DNA from: Rhytidiadelphus loreus
Lineage: Eukaryota > Streptophyta > Bryopsida > Hypnales > Hylocomiaceae
Direction of reading: 5' to 3'
DNA: 64,000 nt
Assembly (NCBI GenBank): GCA_947034895.1
Contig: OX344763.1
Coordinates: 45,817,025-45,881,024, forward strand
Of this stretch, positions 15,301-27,139 are shown piece after piece (position 1 is the stretch's first letter; the number at the start of each line of letters is the position of its first letter). The translations under genes were made by a program, and so were the position numbers. The notes under the pieces are model-generated. The model saw only the letters and a program-made list of their open reading frames with translations. It searched no databases and was not told the DNA's origin.

Positions 15301-15939
15301 TGAAGGCGACTGACGTCGTTTTAAAAAATGTTGGCAGGACGGGAGCACAGCCCACTGTATGGCATGGCAGAGTTCAGATTCTTACACACTACTTGGAGGT
15401 AATGATTTGTGTTTTTTGTCCTTCAGGTTTGTTAAAATGGGGTGGTTGCGATCAACTCATTTAAAGTTCTTCCTTCGGTCTTGAATGGCATGGAAATTGA
15501 ACTAGTTCTGCCAAGACTGACTTGCGTGGGAAATGATCCATGGCAGATATCGTGCTGAAAGATCAGCTTGTTGTGTACGATAATGATAAGCAAAGGCTTG
15601 GCTGGAAGCCGTATGATTGTAAGTGTTTTATTTTCCCTCTGTTCGTCTTGACTGGTACAGAGCATAGGTAGTTTTCAGGGTTTTAGGGTTTAGAGTTTTG
15701 CGGGGAGTGTATGGGAAGAATTCCTGATGTTGGGAATGTACACCGTGTGTATGACTGTGTGTGCAGGTACCCAATCCATTCGGGTGAGCGCACCCAACAG
15801 CACCAGTAGTGGGACCGTGAGTCCTGGCTCTGGTGGCGACTCTGGTGTTGGTGGTTCTGCGCCAGCCGCGATCCGATTGAGCGCGGCGGTGTTGTCCTCT
15901 TCTCTGGCTATTTCGTTGTTGGGTACAGTGTTGCTGTGA
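12279..15939 (+). CDS. GPI-anchored A1 aspartic protease, 10 exons
   Basis: Probable secreted aspartic endopeptidase of the plant A1 family, closest in layout to the GPI-anchored A36/A39 type. My exon model is 12279-12520, 13168-13300, 13623-13867, 14063-14290, 14422-14587, 14708-14787, 14917-15013, 15338-15398, 15547-15618 and 15767-15939. Every junction keeps frame and gives 498 residues. The donor of intron 2 (GTCCGT) is weak and was chosen because it preserves the family pattern. Residues 1-25 look like a signal peptide. The first catalytic motif, VDTGSDILW, has Asp at about 101 and is followed by NCAPCPGC. The flap is YGDGSSTTGYF. The second catalytic motif, VMDSGTTLAYL, has Asp at about 319. 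The C-terminus has a Ser/Gly-rich linker and a hydrophobic tail without charge, as in GPI-anchored proteins. The start is the first in-frame ATG. The gene appears intact and is the only host gene I can support. Confidence 0.93.
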
Positions 15940-16540
15940 CATTTTTCTTCCCCGTTCCAATCAGCACATGTACCGACTCAGATTCCGAAATGCCAGAAAG
16001 AGAACGAATCCGGTCTGGTATTCAAGCCGGCAAACAGTAATTTCATGTGCTTCATCCTCTATCAATAGTTGGAATGTCGGAGGTTGCTCTTTCAAATTGA
16101 GAGCCGTGTCCTATCGGAAACAAAAACCCTGAGACTGATACCTCATGTGTTGTGGTGGTTTGATTCCTTTTGCCACTACGACTGTACTGTACAACGTTTG
16201 TTAGCGTCCCTTACGTTATGGTCTCTTATTTATTATTATTCTCTCCCTTGCCCAGTGTAAGGTAGAAGGTTGTTTTTTTCTCAGCGATAAGTTAAAGGCA
16301 TCTGCACCCAATTGCAACCCGTTTCCAAATCGAGTCCTACAGATTCTTGCTTCAAATGGACTGTTGTACTGCTGTACTCCTGAGTTGATTTCGGGGGTAG
16401 ATTTCGGATTTTTGTTATAAATTTGTAGATGTTTGTGGAAATTATTTTGCAATTGAAGGTGAAATCGTGAATTTCCTTCACTTTGCGTTACGGTACGGTA
16501 CTACTTTGGCACCTTTCAGGACGGGTGGCCGGAAACATAA
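15940..16540. other. 3' flank of the protease gene
   Basis: No open frame of interest follows the stop codon. This stretch probably contains the 3' untranslated region. Composition falls back towards AT-rich within about 500 bp. No single poly(A) signal stands out. Confidence 0.4.
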
Positions 16541-16550
16541 ATGTATACCG

Positions 16551-16578
16551 GTATACTCCCTCCGTCTCGAAATAAATC
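16551..16578 (+). repeat. Stowaway-like MITE end (fragment)
   Basis: The sequence TA-CTCCCTCCGTCTCGAAAT strongly resembles the terminal inverted repeat of plant Stowaway (Tc1/mariner) MITEs, including the TA target dinucleotide. I could not find the matching inverted end downstream, so this looks like a truncated element or a chance match. Confidence 0.45.
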
Positions 16579-16599
16579 CAGGGTTCTCTTAGAAATGGC

Positions 16600-18922
16600 T
16601 AGATTAGTGTGTGAGTAGCTCCTATTTTCAAAGGATTGTGTAGTTACTGTAGCTTCTACCAAACTCTACTAGGTATGAAAGAATGGAAGTCAATAGTGAA
16701 GCGACACATGTTGAAAATAGACAATGAAATGAACAAATTTTTGCCCTTTTGGGTACTGCTTCAATGATATTAATTTTGATCATTCTTTGAGTGATGTTGG
16801 TGTAGTGATGTCCATTGATGTCTTCTATATTCAATTTCGACAATGTCTTGTGATTCAAATCTAGGAAATTCTCAACAAGACATTTGTTAGTAGCAATTTT
16901 TGTATAGTTGCTCATATAGTTGTGGGTTGAATTCTTCGCCTTTAGTTGGTTAGAGGTTGCGTTTCGATTCCCTTTGCAAGGATATTGTTGTATAGAATCT
17001 GGAGCGTGGTATCTATAGATTCCTTTGTTTCAAGGTGTTCAAATCAACTTTAGTGGTTGTCCATTAAGTTGTCCATAATGTAGGGTAGTAATGCAAGTAC
17101 TACATCTTTTGAGCTCATTGTCATTGTGACACAATGTCACAATGAGCTCAAAAAAAATTGGATTTATTTATTTTTTCATTTACCCTACTACCTAGTGATT
17201 AAAAAAAATTAAAATTAAATTAATTGAAAGTATTTTTTGAATGCCCCCATCCCATTGTTTTGGAATTTTCATTGCCTCTCGAAGTGTGAATTCTATGAAT
17301 TACCATCTATTTGATTAATTTTATTATATAGGACCAACATATAAACATATAAAGATATAAAAAAAACTAACCATTGAAGGTTATATATTCAAAATTGCAA
17401 CATCTACATTTTGGATTTTGTAGTGTCTTAGGGGTTTACTACATAGGTTTTCTAAGACTTTTTTTATTCTCAATTTTGAGAGAGGGTGTCAATTATCCGT
17501 TTGGAAAGGAGAGGATGGAAGCTAAATTGGCAAATTATTAGTAGATATTAGGATATAAACTATAGCCTTCTTTATATGGCACCCTCTAATATGACAAATT
17601 TTCATATTGTGACAAGTCTTGGGGACAAAGTCAAGAAATGAATTCAATATTGTGACCATGGCATCTATACTATTGTGACCTTAGTAGACGAACAAATGTG
17701 ATTATAGATACGCAAATAAATTCAATGTATATCAATAGTTGTATTGCCTTTAGGGTGTTTTTTTTAAGCTTACTATTGCATTTTTCTCCCTTGGAATATA
17801 AGAAGTATATGTAGAAGTTACATTCACCTACATGCCGGACATAGTCACACTTGATGACTACCACTTGTATATGACATTGAATTTCTTAAACTTCATTTTC
17901 AATTGCTTCTTTAACCCTTAAACAACATGCCAAGCCTCTTGGGTTTGGTTTTGAGAGAATCATTGACAAAAAGTGGGATTAGCATTTTTTTGGAATGTCA
18001 TGCCCTCTTGAACCTACTTCACACTACATATGGATTGTCAAGCACCACATTTAAAAGTCCTGCCAAGTCAAAGCACTATTCATTGTTCACTTTTGCATGC
18101 CCAAACTAAACAAGTTTTGGACAAGCAACAAGCCCCATTTCCTGCTTCAAGGAGATTTTTGATTCTCCCTTTGGCTACCCTCTAGGGCGGGCTCTAGGGA
18201 AAGGAATGTTGTTTGAAGGTTAATGTGAAAATTGCATACTAATTCTCCAATATGACCACAATGATAGGAGTAAAGGGGGTCATTATAACGGGGGGTTACA
18301 ACTTATTGCTTGATTAAGTTAGGACTTGGTTGATTCGTGAAAGACATGACCAAGATAGTAACCAAAATGCTCATATTATTGGACCAATAAGTCCATTCAC
18401 TTTGCATTAATTAGATGGGATTTAGTTTGTTTGGAGGGTTGCGAGTTCCTTATAGTTCCAAGACTGCGGGAACGCAACCATAGCAACTTCCTAACGTGTC
18501 GAAAAGACTATCACATCAAAAAATAATTATAAATCATTTATTATTATTTTTATTAATAAATGTTATGTATATATATATATTTAAATGATTTTTAAATTTT
18601 GAATAGTACTGGTTGGTGAACCAACCTAAAAACGCTCTCTAGGAGAGCTAAAACACATCAAATGTTTCTTCAGTGAACAATGAAGTCATTCATCAACATC
18701 CTTCAAGGGTTAAGAAGGTTGTCAAATATGGAATATGCATATCCAGTGTTGTGTATGGAATACCGGTATATGGTATTCCACTTCATTCATTCTATCTAGA
18801 GTCCACTTGAGTACATGCTTTAGAAATCAATACAGAACTTACTACAACTTTAAGTTTATCGAACCCCACTGTCCTGTATAGTAGCTTACATCATTTCAGG
18901 CCCTTCTACATGGGCAGGGTGG
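16600..18922. other. AT-rich gene-free region
   Basis: No supported gene. A small inverted repeat around TTTTGAGCTCATTG occurs at 17,107-17,150, and a similar sequence without the second arm lies near 5,745. A tRNA-like stretch (TAGTTGGTTAGAGG then TTTCGATTCCC) lies at about 16,940-16,975, but the box spacing is too short for a tRNA gene. The rest is low-complexity sequence. Confidence 0.5.
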
Positions 18923-20193
18923 ATTGATGTGAGCCCCAAATTCGTCACTTGGGACTCATAGTTTTCTTTTTTTTAGTTTATTACAAATTAAGGCATAAAA
19001 TACTACAAAAAGCCCAAAAAAGAGTGTAGAACCAAAATAGGTATGTCATGTACCAATATAGCGTTTGGTCATAGATAGCCTTTTACCCCTATATTACCCA
19101 CGAACCCCACTTGTATATAGGTTAGAACCCGTAAATAGTGGGAAACAATAGGGCTACCGGGAACTTATCCAAAATAGCCCAAATCCAGTGCATGGGACCA
19201 TGATAGGCTAAATTGGTCTTAGGAGAGTTAGGGAGATCCCCACATTAATCTCCAAAGATAGGTTCTAGTTTCCCCATTCCATCGACGAAATGTTAGGAAT
19301 CCCAATCGTTAGCTTGCAGGTGTCCAAGACGGTCCCTATAGAGGAATCCACGGTCACCGGATAGTGCTCTTGGATCTGGAACATGTCAGGGTATCCATAG
19401 CGAAATCCGTTCGCCAAGATTCCCTCACGTGTGAAAGATTCCCTAACTGCCGATAATTTAAATGAAGTCAGTTTTCGCCTCGCTACCGACTGTGTGCCAA
19501 ATTAGCCCAAGACTTGGCACGTGGCTTAGGGGACTCCATGAGAGGTTCCCCCAAAAGTCTCGTTTTTTTCTGATCTCTAGAGGATATTTTTTTTCGAGCA
19601 GTCAACCGCCAAGAGCCATGACGGGAAATTCATATAAAATGCCCAGGCCGCGGTAAAATCTCACTAAAAATTAGATTAGCATTTTTTATGTTAATAACGC
19701 GCCTCAGCAAATTTCATGGTGTTCCGATAGCGGGAGGCAACCGAAATCATCAACATTCCCCCAATTATTAATTACGGCAGGATCTTTGCGGGGTTGACCG
19801 GCGTCCCAGGAGCGTACGAGGTCGGAACAAAGACATCAAGGAGTCTTTTCTTACTCCCTAGAGCCTCCCCAACAACCCTAGCTAGTTACCCAAGCCAAAA
19901 GAGGTAAATTCCACAAGTTAGGTTTTTACCCTTTTAATTGGCTTTAGTTGGCACTAGTTTCCGATGGGGTTTTCGCGATAGAAATAGGAGATATAGGTCT
20001 CTTAGACTAAAAATGGACTTCTGAAGCCATTGGCACAATCCATTTGCAATTCCGAGCTAAACTCCAAAAGTTAGAAGTTAGGACCAACATAAAATCTAAA
20101 ATTAGGTGAAAATCTCAAGAGATAAGGATGAAAATCCGGATGGATGAGATTACTAGTAGTAAGTCGAGGGGGGGGAGTGGGCCCTTGGAAACC

Positions 20194-20200
20194 TATAAAA
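20194..20200 (+). promoter_or_regulatory. TATA box of LTR copy 1
   Basis: TATAAAA lies in a GC-rich context (CCTATAAAAGGGGG). It is in the same relative place as the TATATAA of copies 2 and 3, about one third of the way into the LTR, so it probably marks the U3/R border. Confidence 0.7.
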
Positions 20201-21039
20201 GGGGGCCCTTCTCCCTCCCAAAACACCCCCTTTCTTGTACTTTGGACCATTGGTCCCGTTTTGTGTGGAGCCTTGGCCTTTTTGGCCAATTCACTTAGTC
20301 TTGCTTTTTAGGCTTCTTTTGGAGCCATTGTTGGGGTCTTGCAAGGAGTGTGGAGGACTTCGGAGGTTCTTCTACACCTTGTTGTTCCATTGAGTCCATA
20401 GTCGATACCTTGTTGCCACAAAGCGTTGTGTCAAGTCCTTTGTCTTTGAGGTTCGTTTTGTTTGGACTAATCCTAGAGATCACCCCCATCGTACCTTGGC
20501 GATGCCGCTTTGGGGGACCTCTAGCTTTGTATCTTAAGATACTAACCCTTGTTACTAACATCGAGTCATCATGTTGTGTCACTAACCCACGTCCCACGGG
20601 TCATCTTGGGTCTAGTCTCTGTTCTTCATTGGGGAAAAGAGTGGGGTAGTTGCTTTTGGGGAACAAAACTCTACCTTTTCTAGTGGTCCCAAGTCCTAGA
20701 TGGCGTGTTAAAAGGTTGTCAGATGGTGAAGCTTTGAACCTCCAAAGTAGTACCAAGTTCTAGATTTGGTATTAAACCCAAATCAAGGGCGGAGCTTTGG
20801 ACCTACCGGCTACTGCCTAGTCAGTTCCAAAGTTTAGTCTCCAAAACGCGTTGGAGACAAACCAATGTTTAGCGTCCAAAATTAAGTCTCGTAGAATCAC
20901 GGTCAATGTCAAGTCCCACCTTTGCCAATTCACCAGAATAATTCTAACTCTTCGGGCACCAGTGGGACCCACGACCCTAATCACCCAACCAAAGGGGAAG
21001 GGAATACCCCACTAGTTAGTTTTTTTTATGTTATTTAGG

Positions 21040-21350
21040 AGCGACCCCCAACCAAGCAACGACCCAGCCAAGCAGCGACCCTCAGCCAAGCAACAAGCAA
21101 GCCAAGAGCGACCCCAGCCAGGAGCGGCCCCCGAACCGGCAGCCCGCCCTAGCCAGGAGCGACATCCCGACCGGCAGCCGGCCCGGCCAAGAGTGGCCCC
21201 CAACAGGCAGCCCGCCCAACCAGGAGCGGCACCCCGACCGACAGCCAGCCCGGCCAGGAGCAGCTTCCGACAAGCAGCGAGCCCAGCCAGGCGGCGACCT
21301 CGGCCAGGTAGCCAAGCAGCCCGCCCCAGCGGAGCGGCGGCCCAAGCCAG
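21040..21350 (+). repeat. 34-bp GC-rich minisatellite in LTR copy 1
   Basis: At least five imperfect units of about 34 bp carry the core AGCCAGGAGCG followed by C-rich sequence and CCGGCAGCC (unit cores near 21121, 21156, 21190, 21223 and 21257). Open frames through it on both strands are a by-product of the repeat and are not called as genes. It occupies the same slot in the LTR as unrelated GC-rich repeats in copies 2 and 3. Confidence 0.85.
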
Positions 21351-22869
21351 GTAGGCCTTGGGATCTTGATTAGTTCATTTTTTTTTATTAGGAGGTAGAT
21401 TATTAGATAAAATGAAGAGAAGAGAGAAAAGGGAGCAAGGGAGGATAGAAGCAAAACAAATAGAGTAGAGTGGATAGAAGGACTCGTGGAGAATAGTAAC
21501 AATAGCATAGAAACGACATAGGGTCCAAGTAAGTTAGACAAGAGGGGTAGGATGGAATAGGAGAGGGGTATGTAGTAATTCAAAACGCACCAAGATAGAG
21601 CCAAGCAAGTGAAAGAACCTCCTCCAACCACAACTAAACCTCACCACTCTCCACCAAAACTTGACAACCACAAATACACAAGTGAAGGAGAGAGGAGGTC
21701 TTACATAGGAGAAGGGAACTAGGGAATAGGATAGGATGAGAATCCCCTCCACCATCAGGGGAAACTGACGCGTAAGTAGTGGTTAGCTTGTAATTTTGAC
21801 TTCCAAGGTGGTAGGTAGCATCCAACCCTTCCTCATTGATGGGGCACGAAGGTTGAGGCCTAGGTAAGAGAGCGAAAATGCAAGAAAGATACTCTAAGGA
21901 AAGAAAAGGCAACCCTTGGTTGTAAAGATAAAGATACACTTCCGTCAAAGTAAGGTGCCACCTTCAAACACTTACCACAAGGGGAGGGGGAGAAAAGTCG
22001 ACCATCGTGATAAAGGATCTCCACGCCATGGTAAGATCCTAACCTTTCTCCCCTTAAACAGGAATATGACAAGGTAGGGCCGTAGGAAGGCCGAGGGCTA
22101 AAGGTCACTAGGACCCAAGACAGGTCAGATTTAATGAGAAAAGCTTAGAATAGACCCTGAGAGGTTTTCAAAAACATAAGACACGTAGGAATCAGAGTTA
22201 GGACGCCCAAGATATTGATGGATGAAGTTTAGAGCCAAAATAGATGAAAATTGGAAGTGTTCATCCGACCAATCTGACACTTAGGATTTAGATAGTACAT
22301 AGGGATTCAGGTCCGTAGGTTGAATTTCGCCTTCAATTGGAATTAGAAGCCTATCGAAAACTATGGATGAAGTTTGCTAGCCAAGCGGCCGAAACTTCAT
22401 CCGCCCATAGCGGTTCACTGGAGAGTTCAAATTGAACGAGTCTTAGGTTTTTAGAAATGGCATGAGATAATCTTCTACTTTAGGACAATAGAGTAAACTT
22501 TAGAAATAGGAAACACCAAAACATAACATAGCAAGATAGTCCACTTAGGAATCATTTAGAACCACGATTAAGGAGTCACGATTAGGGAATTAGCAAAAAA
22601 GATCCATTGCTTGGAAGGCACAATGGATTGACGCTTAGACACCCACTAGAGTAGAAAACTACCATAGAACTAGAACCTGGTTGTGTTCGCCGATTTACCA
22701 AGGGTGGGTAAATAAGCGCCCACAATTGACCCTCTCGCTCGGCCCTATGGGCAAACCTTGTAATTATTTATTTTCCACACATGAAATTTTTTGCAAATTT
22801 TTAATTCATTTTTGCGATCAAAGACCCCAAATTAGTTAAGAGAGGTCAAGAGTATATCTTAGAACAACC

Positions 22870-25060
22870 CAAAATGGGGGCTTTTTTTTTACATGCACCC
22901 CTGGTAAGGCTGAGCGAGGAGGTCAATCCACCCCAATCTTCCATATTCACTTCACGTAATCTCAAAAGCCTCATTTGGACACTCTTTGAAAACCAAAGCA
23001 AAGGAAATGAGAGAAAAGAAGGAAAAGTGAAATGGCACTCATATCCATCACGGAACCACCAGAATGGAACACAATGCCTAGTAACACTTGGAACTATTTT
23101 GGAAGATGAAAAAACACATTAGCTTTTGGAGAATATAATTTTTATTTCAATCCATGTCTAGGACCAAAGGTTTTGCCACCCTAAGTACAAAACGGAGTTC
23201 ATTGGGTAGTAAAAATAAAACACAAAAACTTGAAATAAATATTTTAATTTAGCACTTAGAGATTTGATTCATTCCATTTGGATTGGTGATGTGAAAGTAA
23301 TGGAGCATCATGTTTTGTGGCAATCATGGCATCTTCTTGAAAATATAACATATTGGCTGGATTTGTATTTGAACTCAATTTTTACCATTCAAAGAAAAAA
23401 AATGTTCCATGAAGAAAAACATATTGAAAGTCAACATAGTCAAACAAAACATATGACATTTAGTATTTTTTGTGATGTGCAAACATGAAATTCAACACGT
23501 TTTCATATCACAAAACATACAAATGTCACCTAGAATAGGTTGACTTCAACACAGTTCTCTACTAGTACAAGGTTTAGTTTGCTTTCAAAAACAATCTTAA
23601 CATTGAGAGCAATGTGTTTCAATTCCATTTTAGAGCTATTAAAAATTTAGATTTTACTTCTATCTTATACCAACTTCTACTTTTAAAAATTTAAAGAATG
23701 AAAATAAAGTCTTTTTTCTTAATTTTTCTTTTGAATTCTCAATTCAATTCTTTCAATTTGAAAAAAATTTAAATCAAAAGTTTTAGTGCAAAAATTATAA
23801 GTTTAGAAGATTCTAAGTTTTATTATAATGTAGTCATACAAGGTGCAAGAAAATCCATTTTGTTCACTTTAAATGCAAATATCTTACAATCCATGCAATC
23901 AATGAGTCAAAAATTTCTTCTATACAATCTTACACTAGTTATTAATTTTTTCTTAAAATTTAGCTCTTTGCAATAGAATTGGGAATTTTAAGTGTTTTTG
24001 ACCCCAAAAAATGGCCTTATCCTCAAAGGGTTAAAATATCAAATTTGATTTAAAGTGTCTAAAATTCAATTTGATACAAAGGATGCTACTTACACTACAA
24101 CAAAGCGAAAAAATTCTGCTTAAGACTTAGAATTTTTCAATCAATGAGGTATGACAATTTTAAAAGTAGAGCTTTTATTATTGAAGTGAATCCACTAAAA
24201 GCATGTAATTAAAAGATGAATTGGGGACATACAAAAAAATCTAACATTTAGTAGCAATGGTAGAGATTAACTTTCATTAGTTATGTTTTTTATTCATTCA
24301 ATTCCTTTTTCAAAGTTCTTATTCTTTGGATTATTGAAGTAATTGTTTGCATAAATTGAGATTTAATTCTTTTGGCCTACAATATGAATCCTTCAGCTAC
24401 TTAATCTTTAAATGATGGAGGGTGTTTTGGAGTAGAAAAGTCCCCCAAAGTCAATTTTTGATGTATTGTTGAAAATAAAAAAATAAAAACTTTTTTTTGG
24501 AATTTCAACCTTACAAAAGTGTATTAAACAAGCAAGGCAATATGTAGAGAAAATTTTAGCCCATTTGATTGCATGGATTGAAAGATTATAACACTTGAAG
24601 TTCATAAAATATCAAAACTTGGCCTTATTTGACACACACAACAAACTTCAAGCCCCCTTGGTTGAATGTTTTTGCTTTACCAAAAAATGAAGATTTGAGG
24701 AATTCATAATAATATGATGTTAGGTTCACTAATGAAAAATTTCAGATGCAATTGAGATGTTTAACCTACTCTAAATCAACCTACAATACAAGGTGGTAAA
24801 AGAAAACAAGTGAACTACACACTAGTTAATTTTTAGAAATTTCTTTCATAGTCATAAATCCTTTTTTTACAAATCCAAACAATGGTGAAATGTTATAACG
24901 TCATATCTTCTATAAAATAGGATTTTTTGAGAAAAAAAATCTCCAAACCGCAAATTTATGCAAATTCAACCTTTAGCACTGTCCATTGTCTTGAAGTCTC
25001 TTCTGTGAATAAAGCAAATTAGAAGAAAAGACTGGCTATGTGCTACCTCAACAATGCTAT
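22870..25060. repeat. diverged relative of hAT intergenic sequence
   Basis: Blocks here resemble non-coding parts of the 17.2-kb hAT element. TTTGATTCATTCCA with the following 70 bases (from about 23,264) matches the stretch from about 54,793. The block around CCCCAAAAAATGGCCTTATC (24,001) resembles 57,964, and the AATGCAAATATCTT block (23,873) resembles 57,803. There is no coding sequence and no ends were found. It may be a decayed, non-autonomous member of the same family. Confidence 0.4.
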
Positions 25061-25384
25061 TCTATGAGCATGTGAGCATGAGCCTATGGGTGGTGAGCAA
25101 GGATTATGTGAACAATGAGCTCAGAAATTTGAAAAAGCACTAGAAAACTTAATAATACTCCTAGAAATAGATTCAATTTAGAAATTTTAATCAAATTTTA
25201 TTATTTCTAGTAAATTTTTGCACCTATTACTATGGACCTATTACTATAGTTATGTAGAATTTAGATGAAAATTATAATTTTCAATATTGTCTAAAATATT
25301 AGAAGTATATATTATGAAAATGATAAACTTAATTGATATGAAAGATGGACGGAGATGGAAATAAGCTTGTATAGAATATTGATT

Positions 25385-25910
25385 GATCATTGTCCTATAG
25401 CAATGTCGATCCTCTTAGGGCTGATGGGAAGGTACCAATAATATTCTCTTTGTACACGTCGTTGGACTTGTTTAGATTTTAGAAAAAAAATGATTAATAA
25501 GAATTATTTTTATGTCTAATGATCTTTGTCATAGTAAATTTTATTTTCATTGATCATTCTCTTGTAGCATCATAGATCTTCTCATGGTCAATGGGAAGGT
25601 ATCAACACTTCTTACTAGATTTGTAAGTTAGTGGACGTGTTTAGATTTTAGAAAAGAAAAATTGTTAATAGGAATTTAGAATATGTGGAAAGAGCTTAGC
25701 CACACTGAATTTCATTTTTATTGATCACTATCTTGTAGTAGTGTGGATCCTCTCACACCCGATGGGGGGTACCTATATTTTTGTCTTAATGTGGTGGTAA
25801 TTAGACTTATTAAGATTTCGGAAGAAAATATTTGGTTGATAGGAATTATTTTTGTAAGGAGTGAGCTTAGTTACATCAAATTGTTGATTAGTTGACCATT
25901 GTCCTGTTGT
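25385..25910 (+). repeat. ~170-bp tandem repeat, three units plus part
   Basis: Imperfect tandem units begin at the motif GATCATTGTCCT(A/G)TAG near 25385, 25552, 25723 and 25894, giving periods of 167, 171 and 171 bp. Each unit also carries a GATGGGAAGGTA-like block and TTAGATTTTAGAA. The period is close to nucleosome spacing and to common plant satellites, but the array is short and diverged. Confidence 0.8.
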
Positions 25911-26026
25911 AGGACCTTCCATAGATCCAACTCTTTCATCTTTGATCATATAGTCATTTGTCTAGTCACTCCCCTCTTATTGTTTGGTAAATCTTGGCGC
26001 CAAGAAGAGAATCAAGCACTTGTCAT

Positions 26027-26440
26027 CTTGATGTGCTACTTATTGGACTTCACTAAATTTTAAGAAGAAAAAAAATGATTATTAATTACTATAATGAAAT
26101 CATTTGTGGTTAATTCATTTGAAATCAATTGTGGTTGTTCCATTGAGATTATAATCACTCCCCCTCTCATTGTTGGGTACCTCTTGCCTCTCGGCGCTAA
26201 GAGGTACCCCTAACTGTGAGAAAAGGAAAAAGCAAAAAACAATGGATTTTTTATTTTTTTTTATTTTTTTTTACTTTTAGCCTCTAGGGGGCGCCTACAA
26301 ATATTCAATAATAAAAGAGGATTGGTTATAAAAATCAAAATCTCAATGGAACATCCTTAATCGATTTCAAACAAATCCTAATTAATCACCAATTTTTTCC
26401 TTCTTAAAATCTGGCGAAGTCCAATAAGTAACACATCAAG
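26027..26440. repeat. large imperfect inverted repeat (fold-back)
   Basis: The arms are about 26027-26158 and 26333-26440. The left arm begins CTTGATGTGCTACTTATTGG and the reverse complement of the right arm begins CTTGATGTGTTACTTATTGG. Both arms later contain GTTCCATTGAGAT. The loop of about 175 bp holds GGCGCTAAG and GGGGGCGCC. A fold-back transposon is likely, but no clear target duplication was found. Confidence 0.75.
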
Positions 26441-27139
26441 GTTGTTCAAGGGACCATGGTAATAGGTCCATGGAAATAGGTCTATGATAATAGGTATTAA
26501 AAATAATAAAATTTGACCAAAAATTTTAAATGAAATCTTTGAAAAATTATATGCTCACAGGCTCATAAGTTCACAACCCACGCTCACATGTTTATAGAAT
26601 AGCAATCTTGCATGCTACCTATTGGTTCCTAAATGCCATCCTATTTGATAAAGAAAAAATGCATGTATTAGTTCCATGCTTCAACAATAAATCACTATAC
26701 TTGTATGTTTTAGAGATCTAAACAAATTGCTAGTTGCTAAGAAAATCTACAATTCACTACAAGTGGCTTATACCACCTTTCAAAAAATGTTGAACATGAA
26801 AACTAAAACTAAAAAATCTCTAATTTTCTTCCTTTTTTAGGTGGAGATTGTTATGATATCTATTGAAACATCTCCTATGACCACACATATATTTGCCATT
26901 GCAATTTCAGCAAAATGTGTGAAATTGTGTCATTGGTCATCATTGCAAACCACACAATTCCTTTTCAAACTAGAGTTTGAGACTTTGAGGGGTAAAAATA
27001 TCCATTACAACTTTTTGATTCTTCATGATTTTGTTCTCTCCTATAATGTACAAGGATTTTGCATAATTTTGTTTAGAATTAGAGATGTGTCATTGACCTC
27101 CATTCTTCACCATTTTTGCACTCAGTTACATAAATAACA

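Larger units (their letters stand above)
18928..22724 (+). mobile_element. solo-LTR-like element, copy 1 (TSD ATTGA)
   Basis: A 3.8-kb element starts TGTGAGCCCC and ends CGCCCACA. It is flanked on both sides by the 5-bp duplication ATTGA (18923-18927 and 22725-22729). The start matches copies 2 and 3 (TGTGAGCC then CACTTGG), as do internal blocks such as GGTAAAATCTCACTAAAAAT and GGGGTTGACCGGCG. It has a TATA box (20194-20200) and a GC-rich minisatellite, but no long coding sequence, primer-binding site or second LTR. This fits a very long LTR left alone after recombination. It is clearly more diverged than copies 2 and 3 are from each other. Confidence 0.85.

Noticed and set aside
16925..16980. 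tRNA-derived SINE
   Set aside because: A-box-like and B-box-like sequences are too close together, and no poly(A) tail or target duplication was seen.
21012..21354. Long open frames on both strands, rich in Pro/Ala/Arg or Gly/Leu/Ala
   Set aside because: They come from a 34-bp GC-rich minisatellite inside an LTR. Open frames on both strands are expected there.
25385..26440. CRISPR-like array
   Set aside because: Units of about 170 bp diverge along their whole length with no constant repeat and variable spacer pattern, and the context is a plant nuclear genome.
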